Shown: positions 10,180 to 21,520, counted from the stretch's first letter. The stretch: DNA of 64,000 nt from Meghimatium bilineatum (GCA_034231615.1 CM067309.1:23245965-23309964), one strand, 5' to 3'. The notes: generated from the sequence alone by a model not told the origin. Numbers and translations: made by a program.

Positions 10180-10376
10180 CTGAAAATATCTGACACCCAT
10201 AACACTGCCATCATTTTTGCCAATTGGCTCATCCAAAACTATACCAGCCCAATCACCAGGTGCAAATTGAGCTTCCCCTATAAAAGCAATAACACCTGGC
10301 TTATTTCCATTCACCCAGACTCTATCTCCAATCTTAAAGTCATCTGTGTTGATGCCATCTTCCAGTGATTCTGGGC
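10180..10376 (-). CDS. CLIP1: CLIP-170-like protein, coding exon 2 (CAP-Gly domain 1)
   Basis: The exon follows a CTTTTTCAG acceptor and ends CAG|GTAAAT. It is 197 bp; with one base from exon 1 it encodes 66 residues (46-111). CAP-Gly 1 begins at [17 protein letters not shown] and continues [20 protein letters not shown], with GKNDG at residues 98-102 and GVRYFQ at the exon end. This domain binds microtubule ends, EB1 and the EEY/F tail of alpha-tubulin; CLIP-170 acts at growing plus ends. Two CAP-Gly domains separated by a Ser-rich linker, with a short basic Ser/Pro N-terminus, distinguish CLIP-170 from single-CAP-Gly proteins such as dynactin p150. The frame stays open for a short distance into both introns, so the true exon is shorter than the surrounding open frame. 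Confidence 0.95.
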
Positions 10377-12295
10377 CTGAAAAAGCATATACAACTATAT
10401 AAAACATAAGTGATGTCAATATAAAAAATGTAGCTTTTTTTAAACTATTGAGGTACATGATTATGGTGAATATAGTGTTTTGGTAGCATCCTATTCAGGA
10501 TGTAGCCATCAGCCCAGCATTTTGTGGCTGTAGTGATTTTTAGGCAATATAAATGTTCAGTAGTTTGCCATTGTGTTTCTGAATGGTCCAGATGCTAAAC
10601 TTAATATAATGTTAGGTTTTTATTATTCTGTGGCAGTAGTATGCTAGGTGCAGTATGGTTATCACCATGCCAATACCTGTACTTTCTGACTTATTTTGGT
10701 ACACATTTTTGAAGCTGGATCAAATTCTGAGCCATTTGTGATATTAAAATTGTCCAACTCAACTGAGAATTGAACCCCTAGGAAGTCAGTTCACTGTCAC
10801 TATTCCCAGGCTGATGTATATTCTTACATTTATCTTTTACCTCTTACACAAACACCATATCCTCAAACACCCACATTGATTGTTCTCACACTCCACTGCT
10901 GCAGACTCTCTGTAGCTTGAAGGCAGCAGGTGGCCAGTTCCCTTCCTTGCTGTGTTTACCTTCCACAACTCATGCAATAAAGTACACATATTTAGTTGGG
11001 TCGTCTCGAGCTGTCATATTAGGTGAGATATCACAACTCAGATTTGGTAAAATCTGAACGTTGTTTCGAACCTGGCATGCTGATAGCAAACTCACTATCA
11101 ACTAGAGTACTGTGCTCCTCAGAAATGAATAGCATCTTGCATAAAAAGATAAATATTAGAGGTGGGTCAGGTAAAGAATCCAAATATTACATGTCCAAGT
11201 TGTGAAGGACAACAAAAGTGTGTAGAAAGTAGTCCCAGAAAACCATTAGTGACTAAAGCTTAGGTGGAACAAATGAACGCAGTCCTAACGTGAACAAGTA
11301 ATGGAGATAATAGTAATACTTGAGATAGCTAGCCATATGAAACAGGGAGGGAGTGGTGGAAAAAAATCCATGATATACAATGGAGAAGAAGTGAAAAACC
11401 TGAAAAGAAATAGAGACGTAACATTTTTTTAAAAATTGGTAGCATATCCTATTTAGGACATAGTCATCAACCCAGCATTTTTTGCTGCCACAGAGGTAGC
11501 AAAAAAACATAAGGAGGGGGGGGGGGCTGTGACCCTGGAAACCTGCACGGGTCAGGAGTGGGGAATGAAAGAATGATAAAAAGAAGAAAGTAGTGAGCAT
11601 AGTCCTCATAGGAAAAAGTCTTGGAAGACAGCGAAACTAAAAGGTGGAGAAACTTACAAGAAGAGGAAGTAAAGTGGTATGTGGGTAGCTCAACAGTTGA
11701 AAATGCTACACAAAGGAAGTGATAAGAAAGTGTGAAAAGTGGAATTGGTAAACAGAAGCCGATGTTTTGTCCGTGTGAACATTTTAACACAATTTATGAA
11801 AGTAATTAAACATTTAGCTACCATACATATGAGAGTTTTAGAGGTTTATCAGTGTGGTAGGCGAGTCTATGGCCATTCTGTCATATCATAAATAGTGAAA
11901 ACAAATGTTAGAAGATTTTTCTCTTTTAAAGTAACAAGGGTGGACATCAAAACACTCACTACACTGCTCTCACACTCACACTATAGCAAAGATGCTGCTA
12001 TACCTGTTAGAAGTTTAGATGTCTCAGTGGCGTAATGATCAGCATGCTGAGGGCATATCCCAGCTCCCCTGGCTGACTTGGCAATAGCACCTTTGTTAGC
12101 AAGATACAACAAAGCTACACAGGCATGCTCAAATAAAAACAGTATAACTCAAATTAAAAAAAACACATGCTTGTACTGTATGCAAAATAAAGAATAAATT
12201 ACAATGCAACTGAATAAGATAGGTGGATTTTTCAGTGTCTGATTTCTTGGGACTAAATTTTCATAAAAGTATGCTTTATATGTAAGATGTCATGT

Positions 12296-12395
12296 CTAGG
12301 TGTTGACGGGACTGATAGGGTAGCAAAGAATAGCAACAGTGTTACCTGCCATCATGCAAGTTGTAAAAAGGTGACTAAGGAGGTTTTGAGGGTTC
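12296..12395 (+). mobile_element. SINE family A 5' fragment
   Basis: It reads agggtagcaaagaatagcaa, then acagtgttacc, then gtaaaaaggtgactaagga, the 5' part of family A. The remainder is missing. Confidence 0.65.
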
Positions 12396-12629
12396 CATTG
12401 AATTGAGTTAAATTTCCTAGTATTTTATTGCTAATGCTGGCGGTTATTTTTATCTCACACACACGCATTGATGGAAAATTGTTTATAAAAATGTGCACCC
12501 AAAAAAATATTGGTGGGGTGGGGAAGGGGGGGGCGCTAAAATGCTAAATGCAGGTGTGTTTATTGAAATACACAAATAAATTGTAAAAATACAGATTTAT
12601 AAAAAAATAAGTTGACAGCTATGGACATG

Positions 12630-13010
12630 GACACTAACAAAAGAAGAGAGAAAGCTTACTACATGTAAAATGAGATGTCTAAGAAAAGCAGCAAACAACA
12701 AGAGATCATGTGAGGAATGAAAATATTACAAGAACTGTTGGACAACATCTGTGATCAAATATTTTGAAAAACAGATACTGAAATGCCACCTAATGAAAAT
12801 GAACCCTTATTGGCCAGCGACAAGAGCATACAATATGAACATATAAACAGCAAAATACAGAGGAAGGCCAAGAAGAAAGTGGATTGAATGAGAGCAACAT
12901 TCTGAGATGTCACACTATTACTGCATATCAAGCAACCAAATGTGACATAGCCGGAAAAACCGATCGTCAAACAATCCTATTGATATAGAAGTCATTGAAG
13001 CGCTGTATAA
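12630..13010 (+). pseudogene. LINE C-terminal relic
   Basis: Frames spell KMRCLRKAANNKRS and then RGRPRRKWIE, the usual C-terminal motifs of non-LTR polyproteins, with many stops. Confidence 0.6.
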
Positions 13011-13429
13011 AAAATACAAGCAATGCTATTATATAAATAATGATATTGGTGAATTTTTCAATACAGATATAGGAATAAATCAGGAAAAGCTAGTCAGATC
13101 TGTAGTACACCCGATGAGTAACACAGTTCATATCACACACAGTATGCTCAGTTCAAAACACAAGTTCAAATTTTGAAACTCTGAAGAGCTCTCCAATCAA
13201 CAATCTTCAACTGCGTTTGGAGAAGTCAATGGACCTAGGGTTATTGACTGTGACCCTGTTATTTCTTAGAAATTAATGATGCAGGCTTGCAGAATATCAT
13301 CATTATAGACAATGATTGCAGACAACGCTGTTAGACTGATAATTGAGGCAGAAATAAATATGAATGGCTAGTGATTGTGGTCATAAGTTGCATATGTCAT
13401 AAGTTGAGCACTACCTGTACTTTGAAGGA

Positions 13430-13654
13430 AAATAATTCTGTAAATACCATGGACAGCGAAAAAGACTAATAAAGAAGTGATAAGAACATTAAATATTGAA
13501 CAGTGTTAGCTCTTAAATGACATAAGAAAGCTGAGATTTTTTGGGAATAGAAAAGAGACATAGCATGGAGAAATTAATAATGGAAGATATGCTTGTTAGT
13601 AGCAGGCGTAAGGGCTGCCCAAGACGACGATGGATAAAAGACATCTCAAATTGC
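13430..13654 (+). pseudogene. LINE relic interrupted by piggyBac, left part
   Basis: It encodes MEKLIMEDMLVSSRRKGCPR then RRWIKDISNCL, a LINE C-terminus, up to the TTAA at 13655. The continuation after the piggyBac (15991-16075) reads NMPLSALGQPTQN, which fits the sequence expected next in such proteins. Confidence 0.7.
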
Positions 13655-15990
13655 TTAACTCATTGGGGACGAATCCACGCTATAACGTTTTTTAAAATTT
13701 TCAATCGATCATATATTTATCAGTTAAATTTTGCTTTTCCCAGTACAAATGTTTATATTAACCTCAAAACATCCTAGAAACGTTCACTTCCGATTTCATA
13801 TCTTAGAACGAAGCGTGTGGTGTAGGAAAGTGATATTTGTGAACTCATAAGTTGTGTTATTTATTTCTGAATAAAAAAATGGCAATCTCCTTCCAGATAC
13901 AGCACAGAACAAGCTATGGTTATGTTTCAGAGCTTGCTAATTAGTTAATTGGATACTGATTATTTAGTTAGTGATTATAGGTCTAATGTTGACTTGCCAA
14001 AAAGTATGAAACCAAAGCAATCTGGCTTAGGTTTTATTTAAAATTTAGCAACTGCTTGCATCAGATCAAGGAATGTCAGTTCCTCTGAAGAAACATTCAA
14101 TAGTAGTGATAATCTACGGGTTCAGAGGATTTAGCTGGTACTTCTAGGCCTACAAATTTGCTACAAGTAGATCTATGCATCAAACTACTACAAATGGACA
14201 AACTAGGCATGTCAATTCTTATGCCCAGCAGAAATTGAAAATGAATACAGCTTGATGGAAATATTCTACCTATTTGAAATGAACTCCGCTTGGCAGAAAT
14301 ATTTTTATGAAGTTTCTCGCCACCCTGAAAAACATGAGTTTGGATCCCAAACATTCTATAAAAGACTTTTGATCCACAAAAACACACAGAAGTAACTCCT
14401 GGTTTGGATCAATTTTCAGCAGGACCAAATTTTTATTGATTTACCAATCAATTCTTCATGCGGCTGGAGATGATGCACAGGATAAATGTAAAATAGAGCA
14501 GCTCATAAATGAATTAATTGTGAACTTTCAGAATGCATTCTATCCTTCTGAAAACATATGCATAGATGAGATGGTTATAGGTCACAAGGTAAGATTTAGG
14601 CACAAGCAATATAAGGCAAGCAAGCCAAAAAAAATACCATATAAAGACATAAAGACTTTGTGACTCCATCACTGGATGTTTTCAACCTGCTGTCATATTT
14701 TGGTGCGGACATGACATACAGGCTGGAAACTGACACAAAGTCTACACATGCTGTCAAAATCTTTGACAAACTACTAGAAGGCATCACAGGACATCACCAT
14801 TTGTTTGCTGACAGGTATTATTATTCCTTACGTCTTGTCCAGTTTCTGCGACAGAGAAATCACCATTGTACTGGAACTCTTAATGCAAACAGAAGAGTTT
14901 CCACCAGAAATCAAGAATAAGAAAATAATTGTCAATGAACTAAAATGGTTCATAAATGATGAAGATCAAGTTATGTGTGTCAGCTGGAGAGATAAAAAAA
15001 TAAAAGAAACCTTGCCAACTGGTAACAACATGTAGAAGCACAACATGTGAAATTAGAATTGAGGGTAGGAGTGAAGTCTGGAAACCATCACCCATTCAAA
15101 ATTACAATATGTCAATGAATGGATGTGATAGAGTGAATCAGATGATTTCATATAATGGAAACCACACAAGAAAAACAGTAAAGTGGTGGAAAAAAGGATT
15201 TATGTGGGTGTTGGAATTAACACAACTGAATGCCCACATTTTATACACACTGAACCGCACTCGCACAGGGAAGCCTATGCCCCTTTCAAACTTCAAGCAC
15301 ATATTGATAGAGGAACTCTGTAGTTTATTTGAATCAGAGGCACCTAACAACTTTGATGCTGCTTTATTATCCAAGCCAGGAAGAAAGCCAGTAAATACAG
15401 AGCTTGAGAGGTATCAGGGGACCATCCATCTCATTGACTACGGTGGAAAAGACAGGCAATGTGCTCATTGAGCACACACAAAAGCAAAGTAGCTACTGCA
15501 TAGGATATTCACATAAGCCACATCTGTGTGCTAAATCATGCTTTAGGGAATACCACACAAGATGAGCTTATTTGTAGCAAATAAAAACTTGTAAATAATA
15601 AAGCCATGACTGGATGTAAATATTTTCATATTTTTTATTGTTTCTGATGTCATTCAGAAAAATATACATAACTTTAACATTTATTATTGATATAAATTCA
15701 ACAAATAAACTGCATAGTGAAGCCAATTGAATAGTTTTGTGTTAAAATTCTAGAAAAATGGATATCAACAACTATCAACTCTAACCTTGTGAAGTAATCA
15801 AATATGATCACTGTACTTATATATTCATATTCTGTATCTATCCCCCTTTCCAACGATATATTACATATACACTATTTATCAATATTAGTATGTCAAGTGA
15901 CACAATGAAAAACACATGTAGGGAAATTTTTCTACACCTGAAAATTAATTTGGTCCAAACCTAAAAATAATCAAGTCCTGAAAGAGTTAA
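13655..15990 (+). mobile_element. PiggyBac-like DNA transposon, inactive
   Basis: The element is bounded by TTAA at 13655-13658 and 15987-15990. After the left TTAA comes CTCATTGGGGACGAAT; the reverse complement of the right end reads TTAACTCTTTCAGGACTTGA. The ends thus match as short imperfect terminal inverted repeats, and TTAA is the piggyBac target. The interior holds a transposase pseudogene. About 2.3 kb is a normal size. It sits in CLIP intron 1, same window orientation as the LINE it hit. Confidence 0.8.
14436..15500 (+). pseudogene. PiggyBac-type (PGBD) transposase, multiple frameshifts
   Basis: Fragments in three frames follow the order of a PGBD4-like transposase: LINELIVNFQNAFYPSENI with CIDEMVIGHKVRF (first catalytic Asp), a segment with CDSITG, then FGADMTYRLETDTKSTHAVK and HHHLFADRYYYS (second Asp), then MNGCDRVNQMISY (third Asp) and VKWWKKGFMWVLELTQLNAH, ending KPGRKPVNTELERYQGT and DRQCAH, the start of the Cys-rich C-terminal zinc-binding region. 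The N-terminal part upstream of 14436 is too decayed to read. A polyadenylation-like AATAAA follows at about 15597. All three catalytic Asp codons are retained although the frame is broken at several places. Confidence 0.9.
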
Positions 15991-16075
15991 ACATGCCCCT
16001 GTCTGCGTTAGGTCAACCCACCCAGAATTGTTAGGAGTTTCAAAAATAAATAAAGAAGACTACATTCTGAAGAGA
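15991..16075 (+). pseudogene. LINE relic interrupted by piggyBac, right part
   Basis: It encodes NMPLSALGQPTQNC then a stop and EFQK, continuing the LINE C-terminus cut at 13654. Confidence 0.6.
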
Positions 16076-16148
16076 ATTTGTCACCTGAGATATACTTGAA
16101 GGAAAATAAGCCTATAAATTTAAATAAAATTTAAATACTTCGGTAATA

Positions 16149-16312
16149 CAGCAGAATCCCTCTATAGTGCATTTCCCATATAACAACTCTTTTCACAATC
16201 CTCAAATATATTTATGTTATATTGTTTGTACTATATATAGCGAATTTCTGTTATTACGCCATATTGTGTCAGTCCGGGACAAGTAGTTATAACAGGATTC
16301 TGTTGTATAAAA
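16149..16312. mobile_element. Pogo/Tigger-like MITE, copy 1
   Basis: It starts cagaatccctctatagtgca, continues tttgtactatatatagcgaa, and ends ataacaggattctgttgta. Ends of the type CAG..AAT.CC..TATA..G and their complement suggest a pogo/Tigger-like miniature element. Other copies lie at 17338-17528 and 19909-20058. Confidence 0.65.
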
Positions 16313-16499
16313 CATGTCCAAAATTAAATGTGCCTTCATAATGCAGAGAAACAAATTATACAATAAAAGCAAAACATTAAATACACAAGGCATATCGCAA
16401 AATAACTTTAAAATTAATTAAATTGTCTGTTTTTAAAAAAATAATAAGATATTAAATAAATTTCAAGGCAAGACAAAAATGCAAAACTTGTGTGGGTTT

Positions 16500-16523
16500 T
16501 TTTTTTGGGGGGGGGGGGGGAGA
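16500..16523. repeat. Poly-T/poly-G run
   Basis: A T run is followed by at least a dozen G. Length calls in such runs are unreliable. Confidence 0.8.
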
Positions 16524-16829
16524 TTTTACATTTAAGAATTCAGCAAATACGAAGCATGCTGGATATAACAAACAAATGTAACAAGAAGCAAATAAGCAAA
16601 TAAATTACATTTAGTCACTGAGATGAGCAAAGCTTTTAGTTCTTCATTTTCTCACATCTGAACAAAGTAATCACATAAAGTCCTTTTTTAAACTAGGATA
16701 AAGGATGATGATAAAATAATCCCTCTTTTGAGTAACAGATGACACCCAGACTCTTGACTTTTAAAGTTTGTTGTCTCAAAGGCATGGTTGTGTACTAGGA
16801 GGGAGGAGGTGTATTTGTGGATGCATGTT

Positions 16830-17240
16830 TAGTCCCCGAAGGTAGCCATTCCAGTGTTGCAGTATCTCAGGATTATCACAACCTGCCAGGAGCACAGCAT
16901 ACACTTCTGGGCCAACTATTTCATCATTCTTCTATCAGATCCATCCAGTGATGGCACAACTAGCATTTTCCACAACTCTAGACATCTGCCACAAAAGACC
17001 ACAGGTTTAATGTCTGCTAACCTACATTGCATCGTCATCATGGGGATGATTGGCCACAAGACAAAAGTAACAAATCAAGACAAAACATGCAGTGACAATT
17101 GTTTCACAGGTGAAAAGTCAGAGTATTACCTAACTTTCCTTAGTTGCCTCCTATGACATGTCTGGAAAGAAGACAGTGGTCTTATTCTTTACACCCTAAA
17201 CTAGAAGTCCAGACTCTGTTTCACCACAAGAGAGCTTATC
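16830..17240 (-). repeat. SINE-like repeat with family A-type 5' end
   Basis: The right part, ttattctttacaccctaaac then tagaagtccagactc, matches the family-A copy at 2800-2845. The rest (16830-17120) does not match family A and may be a separate insertion or a divergent subfamily. The 100-residue open frame inside is not supported as a gene. Confidence 0.5.
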
Positions 17241-17337
17241 CAAGATTAGAGAAAACTAGAAAATCCTTATCCATGGTCTTTGCACACAAAAATGTGTAAA
17301 CACCCTAGGGAGGCAGAGGCCTTGATTGATTGAGGTA

Positions 17338-17528
17338 AATACAGTGAAATACCTCTATAGCGCATTCTTTTATAACAAATTTCCCTATATAGCAACACTT
17401 TTCAAAATCCCTAATTATATTATTTCTATATTGTTTGGAACTATATAACAAATTTCTGCTACTACATACATATTTTGTTGGTCCGAACTACGTTGTTATA
17501 ATGGGATTTGACTGTACTTTTACTTCTA
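17338..17528. mobile_element. Pogo/Tigger-like MITE, copy 2
   Basis: It starts tacagtgaaatacctctata and ends ataatgggatttgactgta, closely related to 16149-16312. The short sequence after its end (ttttacttcta) abuts the DD83E transposon, and its continuation lies beyond that element at 19909. Confidence 0.7.
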
Positions 17529-19908
17529 TAGTCCGTTCAGAATCGTTTGCCGAGATGTTATGATTTATAATTCAAAAAGTTCTTGATGATTTCACATGAA
17601 TTTTGGCATACGTTGTTAAAATGTCCATGTCGCGAAAACATATGTGTTACTTGATGTCTAGCTGTAACGGTTATTTGAAAGCGGCGAATTCTTTTGATGT
17701 TTGCCCATGTAAATATTATTTCGACCATAAACAAAATATTTTACAGTAATCTAGTGCAATGATGACCCATAGGCGTGTCCACAAAATTTTACATGGTGGC
17801 AGGTGTAAAAAAAATTTTAAATATATCTTTTGTTCGTAGAGTCAATTTGATATTGTTCCATGCTCTTGGTGTGAGTTTCACAAATGTTGTCGCTGCCTTT
17901 GAAATAAGTACATATATTTCTTCATGTAAGGAAATTTTGTCTGTAATAGTTGATCCAAGATATCTGAACTTCTGTATTGAATCAAGCGGGCTAATTTTTA
18001 TAAGTAATGGTTGATGGTTTGCTTATAACATTTTTTTGAATTGCTTGGGTGGTATTGAGCAATGAAATGTTTTACAAATCAACTTGTAAATTTTGCATAT
18101 CAAACTTTTTTTAGTGTAGACTTAATCAGAGTAATGATCATTCATAATCAGACGAGTCAAATAGGTCGATTACTGTTTTCGGCTGAACAAACAACAAACC
18201 TTCCTTTTTCCAATATTCCTCTTCTTGGCGTAACACATGATCCTCACATTTCACCCAGTAGTCTTTATGTATATTTGATAGAGCCTGATTTGTAAGAGTC
18301 TCAATATCACATAATTTGAAAGTTGTATTTGTAGATGCTACGTGTCCTTTAACTTTTGCCCAAATTAGCTCTATAGGATTTAAGTGTGCATGATATGGAG
18401 GTAGTCTCAAACATCTATGACCATGTTCTTCAATTAACTTGTCTATTTTAAATCTCTTTGTTCGTTGTGTCTGTTTTACAAGGTTAAGCAATTCGGGTTT
18501 CAAGTACCTGTCGGTAAATGGTATGTGTTCTTTTATGAGCCACGTTTTGATTGCATCTTTTGTACTTGATGATGTTGGGATTCTATCTTCTACGTTCACT
18601 ACGTTATGGTATGAAGCATTGTCCATTATCAGACAAGAAGGTCTATCTAATATTGGAAGAATACTTTTTTCGATCCAGTCTTCGAATATGTGCCCATTCA
18701 TTTCGGAGTGGTAGTCTCTATTGTCAATGGATTTTGAAATGAAAATTAGATGAGCATTCTGCAACAACCCATTATGTCTGCTACCTGCATGTGCAACTAT
18801 CAAACGTTGCCCTTTACTACTTGGTACTGATCTTTTAATACTTCCATCTGCTAACTGCCATTCCTTTTCATTTGTATGATGAGCGTTGATCCAAGTTTCA
18901 TCTAAATACACAATATCATAACCATTCTCGCGCATTCCCTTCACGTAAATACTTGCTTCTAAGAGCTACCAGATGTGGCTTTTCACAAATAATGTTTTTT
19001 CCACCAGCATACTTTCTAAAGGTGAAGCCTGCATTTCTTACAGTTTTCCATAATAAAGTTTTTGATATTTCAATGTCGTTATTACTTTTCAGCCAAATCT
19101 TCAACTTTCTAAGTGTCACTTCTTCGTTTTTATCAAACATTCTACATATTTCTCTTTTTACTAGCTCCTTATCGAAACTGTCTATCTTTTCTTTCCTTCC
19201 TTGCTTTCGTGAATTTGTTGGCAATAAATATCCGCTTGCTTCCATTATTCGATCAAATGAACGTTTACACAAACCTAAAATATGCATTGTTCTCTTCTCA
19301 GGATTTGATAAAGAACAATAAAGATGTCCCTTTTTACGCTCTCTGCAGAAGTATTGATAAATCTTTATAGCAATGTTATGCTCAGTAAAATATTTCGCTT
19401 TCAGATTCATTCTCACATAGACTTGCAGAAGGTAATATGCTTAGTGCCGCCTACATTCTGTAAATATTGAGACATGCCTCTGACTTGTGACTTGAAATCG
19501 AGTCAATATCCGTTTTTGATTTCACATAATTCTAAGTTCAGGAAAAATAATATTTGGTGCTAAACGGGAATTTCCATATGTAACATTGCTTTATACAAAT
19601 GTACAGTGGAAACAACTACTTTTAGAACGGTGCACATTCTACCGTGAGGGTCATGCCTTTATATTTAATAATCAGATGTGAGATGTAAGCATCTACATAA
19701 TCCAGCGGTTGTTTATAATTTAGATTAACTTTTTTTTAATATAGGTTAAATAAGGTATCTTTGATACTGGATCACATTTCTTTGATAAAAAAATATTTCT
19801 ATAGCGACATTATTATTCTAAACCTAACTTCAAATGATCAATCCAAATGAACAATACGTTTTTGATAAAAATAATTTAACATCTCGGCAAACGATTCTGA
19901 ACGGACTA
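17529..19908 (-). mobile_element. DD83E mariner/Tc1-superfamily transposon
   Basis: A complete 2,380-bp element. The 32-bp terminal inverted repeats are perfect: 17529-17560 starts TAGTCCGTTCAGAATCG, and 19877-19908 is its reverse complement. TA dinucleotides flank both ends (17527-17528 and 19909-19910), the target duplication of this superfamily. The interior carries a transposase on the minus strand with one frameshift. Perfect inverted repeats imply fairly recent insertion. It sits in CLIP intron 1, transcribed in the same direction as CLIP. Confidence 0.93.
18138..19416 (-). pseudogene. DDE transposase (IS630/Tc1/mariner superfamily), single frameshift
   Basis: Two overlapping frames make one protein of about 430 residues. 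The first (19416-18916, 166 codons) is the DNA-binding part, ending AGGKNIICEKPHLVALRSKY. The second (18944-18138, 268 codons, opened by frameshift near 18940) is the catalytic domain: YLDETWIN (first Asp), LIMDNASYHN (second Asp), and LPPYHAHLNPIELIWAKVKG (Glu). There are 83 residues between the second Asp and the Glu, far more than the 34-41 of classic Tc1/mariner families. A DD82E family (Sailor) has been described and is the closest I know; membership is not tested. The frameshift is a one-base difference between the KYLR and KGMREN codons. Confidence 0.9.
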
Positions 19909-20058
19909 TAGCGAAATTCAGTTACAATTACGAAGATTTGACTTCTATCGAAATTCAGTTACAATTACGAAGATTTGACTTCTAGCGAAATTCTGATATT
20001 ATATACATATTTTATCAGTCCAGACCAAATTGTTATAATGGGATTCCATTGCATAAAA
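19909..20058. mobile_element. Pogo/Tigger-like MITE 3' part with 37-bp duplication
   Basis: It contains gcgaaattcagttacaatta then cgaagatttgacttcta twice in tandem, followed by the MITE end (ttgttataatgggattcc). It continues the sequence interrupted at 17528. Confidence 0.65.
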
Positions 20059-20139
20059 GATACCCAGATCACAGTAATAATTTAATGTGAATACAACAGA
20101 TATTTTTAATAGAATTAATCTTCGAGGTGACACACTTAC

Positions 20140-20275
20140 TTTGAGATCTAGCAGCACTCTGTACCTGGTGTGCAGTACCTCCAGCAGTGGGTGTCTGTGG
20201 TCGAGCTGTAGGTAATCCAGAGGGCCTTCCAATGCGAGACGGCTGTTTTATTCCTGATGGCCTGGGCAGACTCAT
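20140..20275 (-). CDS. CLIP1: CLIP-170-like protein, first coding exon
   Basis: The start codon at 20275 opens MSLPRPSGIKQPSRIGRPSG and continues to residue 45 plus one base, ending at CAAA|GTAAGT. The Pro/Ser/Arg-rich start resembles the N-terminus of vertebrate CLIP-170, which opens with a similar S.L.PSGLK.P motif. The split codon with exon 2 gives Ser and leads into [18 protein letters not shown]. Phase 1 at the donor matches phase 1 at the exon 2 acceptor, supporting the join across a 9.8-kb intron. A 5' untranslated exon was not identified. Confidence 0.85.
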
Positions 20276-20917
20276 TTCATCAAAGATGTACGTGCTTCAC
20301 TATTTATATATTTATATGTGGCTACAACAACAATGTAGCTATCTATAATATTTCTGTGACTTTTGCTGCATTCATCTACAGCATGACACTAATTCTGGGT
20401 TCGAACCTATTAGAAAACTGAGGCTGTCACCAGTATCTGTTCATGAGATGTGTCAACACAATCTGAGTGTGTAGATATCTGTATTTATTGATAACGTAAT
20501 TTTAGTTAAATGTATGTGATATCCGCACTGATGAGGGACATCTGGAGATGAAGAAAATCAATGAAAATTTATTACACAAGTTTACACCAAGTAAATAGTA
20601 ATTTGTGATACAGTGTTCAACAACACTTGAACACTTGATCAATGTGACCCAGCTACAAAATCATATTTGATGTTACCAATGCGTACATTCATAGAACAAT
20701 AATTACTGCTTATAATCAACTTCACCGTTCACCGAGTCAACCAACAGCTGCTTAATCTCATTTAACAGGTGGCAAAAGTCATCATTGCTAATAGTTCCAG
20801 TAACTCACTAGTTATACTTGCTTCTCATTTACTCTTGTTGGTGACTCCTCCCGTGTAATGTTTAATATTAAAGCTGGAGGTCTTCTGGTTTTTTTTTATT
20901 AGACATGATATTGATTG
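20276..20917. other. Upstream of CLIP start codon, nothing recognised
   Basis: This 640-bp stretch should hold a 5' untranslated region, intron or promoter of the CLIP gene. No splice acceptor with a clear pyrimidine tract and no TATA or initiator motif could be assigned. Confidence 0.4.
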
Positions 20918-21190
20918 AGTGTCTTCTCCTGCTTTCATTCTCCAACTCCTGCAGATTAGCAGAATGTAATCACGAGAGTGGATTGCATTGTGTCATGATT
21001 TACAACTTTGCTGCGATATCTGTTCCTTTCAGCCTGACACATCCAACTTCAGCATGGCTACTGGGTCACTTCGACCCTCTATGGGATGAGGCAGCACTCC
21101 ACTCAAAAATCTAATTATTTGACTCTTATGACGTACATGGTAGGTAACAGTGTCATTATTCTTTGCTCCCCTTTTTGGCCCTGGTAATCT
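20918..21190 (-). mobile_element. SINE family A copy
   Basis: It runs from ctccaactcctgcagattag through cagcctgacacatccaactt and ctatgggatgaggcagc to ttattctttgctcccctttt. It is nearly full length but lacks a clear GAA tail. Confidence 0.85.
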
Positions 21191-21520
21191 ATGAGTGAAT
21201 CATAAATAAGATACAGCCACAACGTGTTCATGCTCATTGGTTAAAATTACATGAGCAATCACCATACTAGAGTGACTACAAATAACTTCCACACGCTTTT
21301 GATGATGCAAGTCACTGTACAACATTCACCTCCAAAATAGAAGTCTGCCATGTTCAAGACTTTTGCCCCCTACAACGAAATTTATTCAAGAAACATACAG
21401 GATTAAAGAAAAACTCTGGATGACCTACCGATGAGTTTGCCTAGATTCCAAAGAATTAGGACAGCATACATGCTTTACTCTTGTGCAATGGGAGATAATG
21501 TGAGACTTCTATAAAACTGT

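Larger units (their letters stand above)
10377..20139 (-). other. CLIP first coding intron, 9.8 kb, filled with DNA transposons
   Basis: The donor at 20139 is AAA|GTAAGT and the acceptor is TTCAG at 10377. It contains a LINE, piggyBac, two MITE copies and the DD83E element, listed separately. At 10440-12290 two imperfect copies of gtagcat..cctatt.aggay.tag.catca.cccagcatttt (10485 and 11440) and a G-run at 11516-11527 are the only structures noted. Long first introns often carry regulatory DNA, but none could be recognised. Confidence 0.85.

Noticed and set aside
10730-10830. tRNA gene or SINE (B-box-like ggggttcaattctc on the minus strand)
   Set aside because: No A box at proper spacing and no cloverleaf could be drawn; too weak to report.
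11511-11528. G-quadruplex or regulatory G-run
   Set aside because: Several isolated poly-G runs (11516, 16508, 28820, 35843, 36510, 54955) occur in repeat contexts; they are mononucleotide runs, possibly with length errors, and no function is supported.
12001-12130. tRNA-like SINE (gtctcagtggcgtaatgatc)
   Set aside because: The sequence resembles a tRNA D-arm, but no B box follows.
18062-18742. Plus-strand open frames over 18062-18742 and 18953-19370
   Set aside because: Shadows of the minus-strand transposase.
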